A DNA stretch of 64,000 nucleotides from Hymenolepis diminuta (taxonomy: Eukaryota; Platyhelminthes; Cestoda; Cyclophyllidea; Hymenolepididae): the NCBI GenBank assembly GCA_900708905.1, contig CAADRB010000008.1:3342744-3406743 (forward strand). Direction: 5' to 3'. The stretch's first letter is position 1. Every line of letters starts with the position of its first letter. This document shows positions 60,301 to 64,000 of the stretch, piece after piece. The translations under genes and the position numbers were made by a program. A model generated the notes under the pieces. The model ran no database searches. It had not been told where the DNA came from and worked only from the letters and a program-made list of their open reading frames with translations.

Positions 60301-61959
60301 TTTATTTACTAAGTTGTCTTTAAATGAATGGAATATGAAAGGCTACGCATAATTATGGCTTACATTTAAATATCAAGTTGACAGTATGATAAGCCTTTGT
60401 GTCTTGGGTTTCGCATATCCGTCGCTGGCGATTTTAGACCAATCTAATTAGGTGTATGTTGCGAAATACCCAACCACCTTCAAATGAGAAAAGTTGGATT
60501 CAGACAGTGGGTCTCTATGTCTCTCACTCTCTATATCAGATCCATTTGTCATAAATCATTTTATAAATGGAATTGTTGTTTTTGTCCTTCGAATCTTTTA
60601 CCTTCCAAAGCGAAGATCTAAATTTAACAAGAACGCATCCGGTATTTCTAATACAAAATTGATGCATCTTCTCAAAATAATGATGCACAAACACTCACAA
60701 AGCAAATTTCTCAATTAAGACCATCAATCATTTTAAGTATTAGAATTATTAGATTATTGTCTTTGATTTCGTAACTTTAAATGACACAACCAGGATAATA
60801 CTCCTCCCGCATTTCTATTACATTTGAATGCATAACAATATATGATAATAGTGCTCTTCTGACTACAAATCAATGCATTTCCTGCTGAAAAATAATTACT
60901 TATTTCTTTACTAATTAAATATAGTTAAGTCAATCACAACTTTGTCGTCTCAAGTTGTTAGAAATTATCAGCTTAAATAAGCTTTTATTATTATCTGACC
61001 ATTCTCTTGGCTAATATAGGAAAATGCTCTTGAAATGGTTAGCCAACCAATTAACTTAAGCAACTAGTCAATAAGATTCGGAATTTATGAAAGTGGAATT
61101 ACATCAAACATCAGTGGAGACATGCAGACTTTGGAATCCTAGAAACTGGAGCAAGAATAGAAGCCCAAGTCTTTGAGACCCTTTCGACGCGCTGACTATC
61201 ATCCCAATATGCACCTGATCCCCTTCCCTCAATCCATGTTTAATGGTCTGTGTCATTACTTCAACTATGGTACGGATAAAATGTACGTCCCTCGAAATTA
61301 CCTGAATGGCATTCGACTTCAGTATCTAACTGTTTGATTAAATGCTGTGTGAGATATAGTGCTTTGGAAAAGATCAGTCCAGATATCAGCACCTTTAAAG
61401 TAGCGGTGTGCTCTAATGCGATTAAATACCAATTATAAGTCCTAGAGATAATCTGAAATAATCCTGACTAAGACACTTTGTTCTTTGATTGTGCACTTCG
61501 AGAAATTAGCTTATATTACATTAAACAGCTTCCAGTAATTTTGGCTCGAACGAGTTTCCAATGACTAGATTTAATTGTGTACATTTTTTCTCAACTTACT
61601 TTTATTACTCTATCCTATAACTTGTTTTGTTCAATGAAACAAAAATAATAATCCAACTATCAAGTTGAAATCTCAAATTCGTTGTTTTTTTTGAAAACGT
61701 TATGGAAAACTTCGCTATACTGATATTTCAAGGATTTGATAAGGTAATGAAAACGAGACGATAATAACCAGAGGCCTCTTTCATTTATGACTAACAACAA
61801 TCAACTTATGCTCCAATAGACCTCTTTCTTAAGGCTTCTCTAGTTTTCTTTAGTCATGTCAGACCGATTATAAAATTACTTATAAATGTTTGAATGACAG
61901 CAATTTCTTCACCTTTACACCACCTGAACGTGCTTAATCTTCATCACTTTTTCATCCTC
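57366..61959. other. Intergenic, no gene supported
   Basis: Open frames at 58784-59011, 59250-59480, 59589-59840 and 60494-60718 show no motif or splice structure that I can defend. No transposon protein was recognised. Confidence 0.35.
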
Positions 61960-62454
61960 TCACAATGTTTCATTATACCACAAGCGGTGGTCTGAATACC
62001 TCTTATTAACGTCGTTATTGTCCATTTTCGCATCTGACCATGTTGGAGAGACATCACAAAATTTCTCACAAAACTCCAAAAAGCGCAGTGATCTCTCCAC
62101 CTGTAGGAAGGGAATCCTTATTTTCGAAGTAATGATCCGGAGGATCTCGTTTCTTTCCTCCTCCTCGACTCTGCTTATTTTCAGGGCAATATCTATTTGT
62201 TTAATGCCATTCTCCCTATCAACCATTTCATCCTGCGCTAATATTTTTCCTCGAATACAAATTCTCACCAACTGTATGTATAATCGGTATCTGAGTAGTC
62301 AATAATCTTCGATGGCCCAATCCTTTAGAGCCTGTTTACTTCTAAAGTGCTTTTCATGCACAATTTCCCATGCCAAAGTTTCCGACTTCCGAGAAAGCAG
62401 CATTTTTAGCGTGTTTGTTTTCTCTTGAAACAGAGCAACCAGAAGAAATACTGA
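61960..62454 (-). pseudogene. Charged open frame interrupted by one TGA; unknown protein or pseudogene
   Basis: One minus-strand frame stays open from 62454 to the stop at 61960 (165 codons) except for a TGA at 62301-62299. The upper part reads KMLLSRKSETLAWEIVHEKH and ALKDWAIEDY. The lower part has EEEERNEILRIITSKIRIPF, ERSLRFLEFCEKFCDVSP and NKRYSDHRLWYNETL. Composition is helical and charged, unlike random translation of AT-rich DNA. The upper end coincides with a possible acceptor (GGTAATCAG), so this may be a terminal exon. I do not recognise the family. It is either a decayed exon, or a gene ending at the TGA followed by a fortuitous frame. Confidence 0.4.
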
Positions 62455-63268
62455 TTACCACTCAAGGCCACTTTCTCTCGCAGAAGACAACTAAATTACA
62501 TGATTAATACGTCGTTAATCAGTAACATTGTAATGCAAAAGTGGTTTCTACTTTTTGTGGTTTTAATATTTTTATCATTATATTTGCTTCTACTTAGCTG
62601 AAATAGTATTTTTTTTTCTCGGTATAATACGCAAGCAATGCAAATTTTGAGCCTTGAAATCGTAATTTAAACTGTTTCATCGTTTTGACATTTATTGTTA
62701 TTGCCGAATGTTTCTTCTCCAGTAAAAGTAAGAGAATGTTAAATAAATAAAGCCACTTGGGCCAAGACTATACACTCCAAGTAACCCCCAGTTGGTTGGT
62801 GCTCTACACTGTTCACGATTAATTAAAAATGAGTCTTTTTATATTAACAAAATATAACCGCAACAATTATATAACTTTCCAACCAACAAGTGGGAGAAAT
62901 GTGTATAAGTGATGCATCCACGAGACTAGTATTAAGAGGGTAGGAGTGACTATTGTGTGAAAAGTGGAACTGGGTCGAACATGTAATGCATTGTTAGACG
63001 GTCACAACCAACATCATCCGATTTGTGTGTTCATGTGCTTCTTCCACTCCTCACGACTCAGAAGAAAATTTCTTGGTCCTTTTTCCCCTAACGCTATTTG
63101 GTCAATCGACCAAACTTATCCGTTCCTCTCCACAACCCCTGCCCTCCCCCTCCCACTAGCCTTCCCAATTACCTCACTCATATCATTTATATATATGCAC
63201 GTGTGTGTGTATGTTCAACGTGCACGCTTCTCTTTGACATAGTAAAGTCTACCCTTATAGCGCTAGGA
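62455..63268. other. Intergenic, no gene seen
   Basis: Contains a short TA/TG-rich microsatellite-like patch near 63188-63216 and no supported coding region. An upstream exon for the 62 kb frame could lie here but was not identified. Confidence 0.35.
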
Positions 63269-63317
63269 CTTGTCTCACTGTCACCCCAGAGTTAGCTATT
63301 TACTAAGCCCGTCTAGA
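63269..63317 (+). repeat. Direct repeat, unit 1
   Basis: Reads ACTTGTCTCACTGTCACCCC followed by AGAGTTAGCTATTTACTAAG. It matches 63394-63442 with about ten differences over 49 bases and no gaps, at an offset of 125 bases. Confidence 0.65.
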
Positions 63318-63393
63318 GCACAATGAAAAACACAACAGAAATCTACCTTATCATCTATCCCGTTCATCTATCGTGCCCTACTCTCGTCCACGC

Positions 63394-63442
63394 AACTTGT
63401 CTCACTCCCACTCCACAGTTAGCCACTTACTCAGCTCGTCTA
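63394..63442 (+). repeat. Direct repeat, unit 2
   Basis: Partner of 63269-63317 (ACTTGTCTCACTCCCACTCC, then ACAGTTAGCCACTTACTCAG). The intervening sequence holds another CCCGTTCATCTATCGTGCCC-like stretch, so the pair may be part of an imperfect tandem array or minisatellite. Confidence 0.65.
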
Positions 63443-64000
63443 TGTTTCTAATAGAAACTTTACAACGCAAGATTGCTCTTTTATAAAGTTGCAGTTTTTC
63501 TAACCGCAGGAAGATGAAGGTGAATTAGAGAGTTCTCTAGGTCAAAGGACGCTTCCACTTGAGAGTACTGACTCTAGGTGGCAGTAACTATCAGTTGTTG
63601 ATTCTAATAGAGCTCGATTAATACCATTGCAACATTCTAAGAAATGGTATCCTGTATGACCGACATAATCAATCCGGAAACGTAAAGTTTGTAAATGTCT
63701 TCTAAAGTGTAAGTTCAGACAAACGCATAATCCCATTACAACTAGATTATGAAATTCAATTGATTGTCACTTTACATGAAAATAGCCACTTCGGAAAAAT
63801 GGCAGGTTACACTTTCGTTATGAAATTGTAATTTGGCATTTAGATTCGACGATTTTTATATAAACTGCATTGCAATTTTGTCATAAGTTATCATAGTTGG
63901 GGCCTCTATGTTCACTCAAGAGCACTATTTAGAGTTGTGCAAATTACAGTCATTATAAAAAGATGAACTTAATTGCAAATACCTAGCATATAGATATAAG
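63443..64000. other. Window end, no gene supported
   Basis: A 64-codon minus-strand frame (63542-63736) has no recognisable motif. Nothing else is visible. Confidence 0.3.

Overview
This window comes from a eukaryotic, AT-rich, intron-rich genome full of transposon debris. The best fit is a parasitic flatworm, most likely a tapeworm or fluke. The reasons are many very short introns (32-46 nt, several exactly 36 nt) beside introns of several kb, a CsRn1-type LTR retrotransposon with the CHCC Gag finger, and degenerate Ty3/Gypsy and LINE remnants. The species cannot be named from this sequence alone. There are no bacterial-style operons, CRISPR arrays or rRNA genes.

I could build four convincing host genes exon by exon with consistent splice phases. 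They are the 3' part of a TPD52-family gene (1106-5686, +); an immunoglobulin-domain surface protein resembling lachesin/IgLON (17879-19386, +, 5' end not found); a complete DPP8/9-like serine dipeptidyl peptidase of 17 exons and 834 residues (21734-31366, +); and a sphingolipid delta-4 desaturase (DEGS) of four exons and 364 residues (48114-55078, -). A two-exon, 125-residue putative membrane protein (11395-11912, +) and an open frame broken by one TGA (61960-62454, -) are weaker candidates.

Transposons fill most of the rest. Four degenerate Gypsy relics lie on the minus strand (6833-9300, 13065-15569, 33340-34010, 43925-46618). One young but internally deleted CsRn1-like element (34199-36446, +) has LTRs differing at one base in 342. 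A decayed LINE sits at 40280-42026 (+). The LTRs of the 13-15 kb Gypsy relic belong to a family with two further solo copies, at 16380-16615 and 24017-24380. A pair of tRNA-derived SINE-like repeats sits at 29571-29700 (inside a DPP intron) and 39091-39220. Several short duplicated non-coding segments are also present.

The genes are unrelated single-copy housekeeping or surface genes that do not form a pathway. The most unusual observations are the near-identical LTRs around a broken Gag, the Trp-to-Ser change beside the DPP nucleophile, the GC-AG intron in the same gene, the dispersed diverged copy of the 11.4 kb membrane-protein exon, and the single in-frame TGA in the 62 kb open frame.
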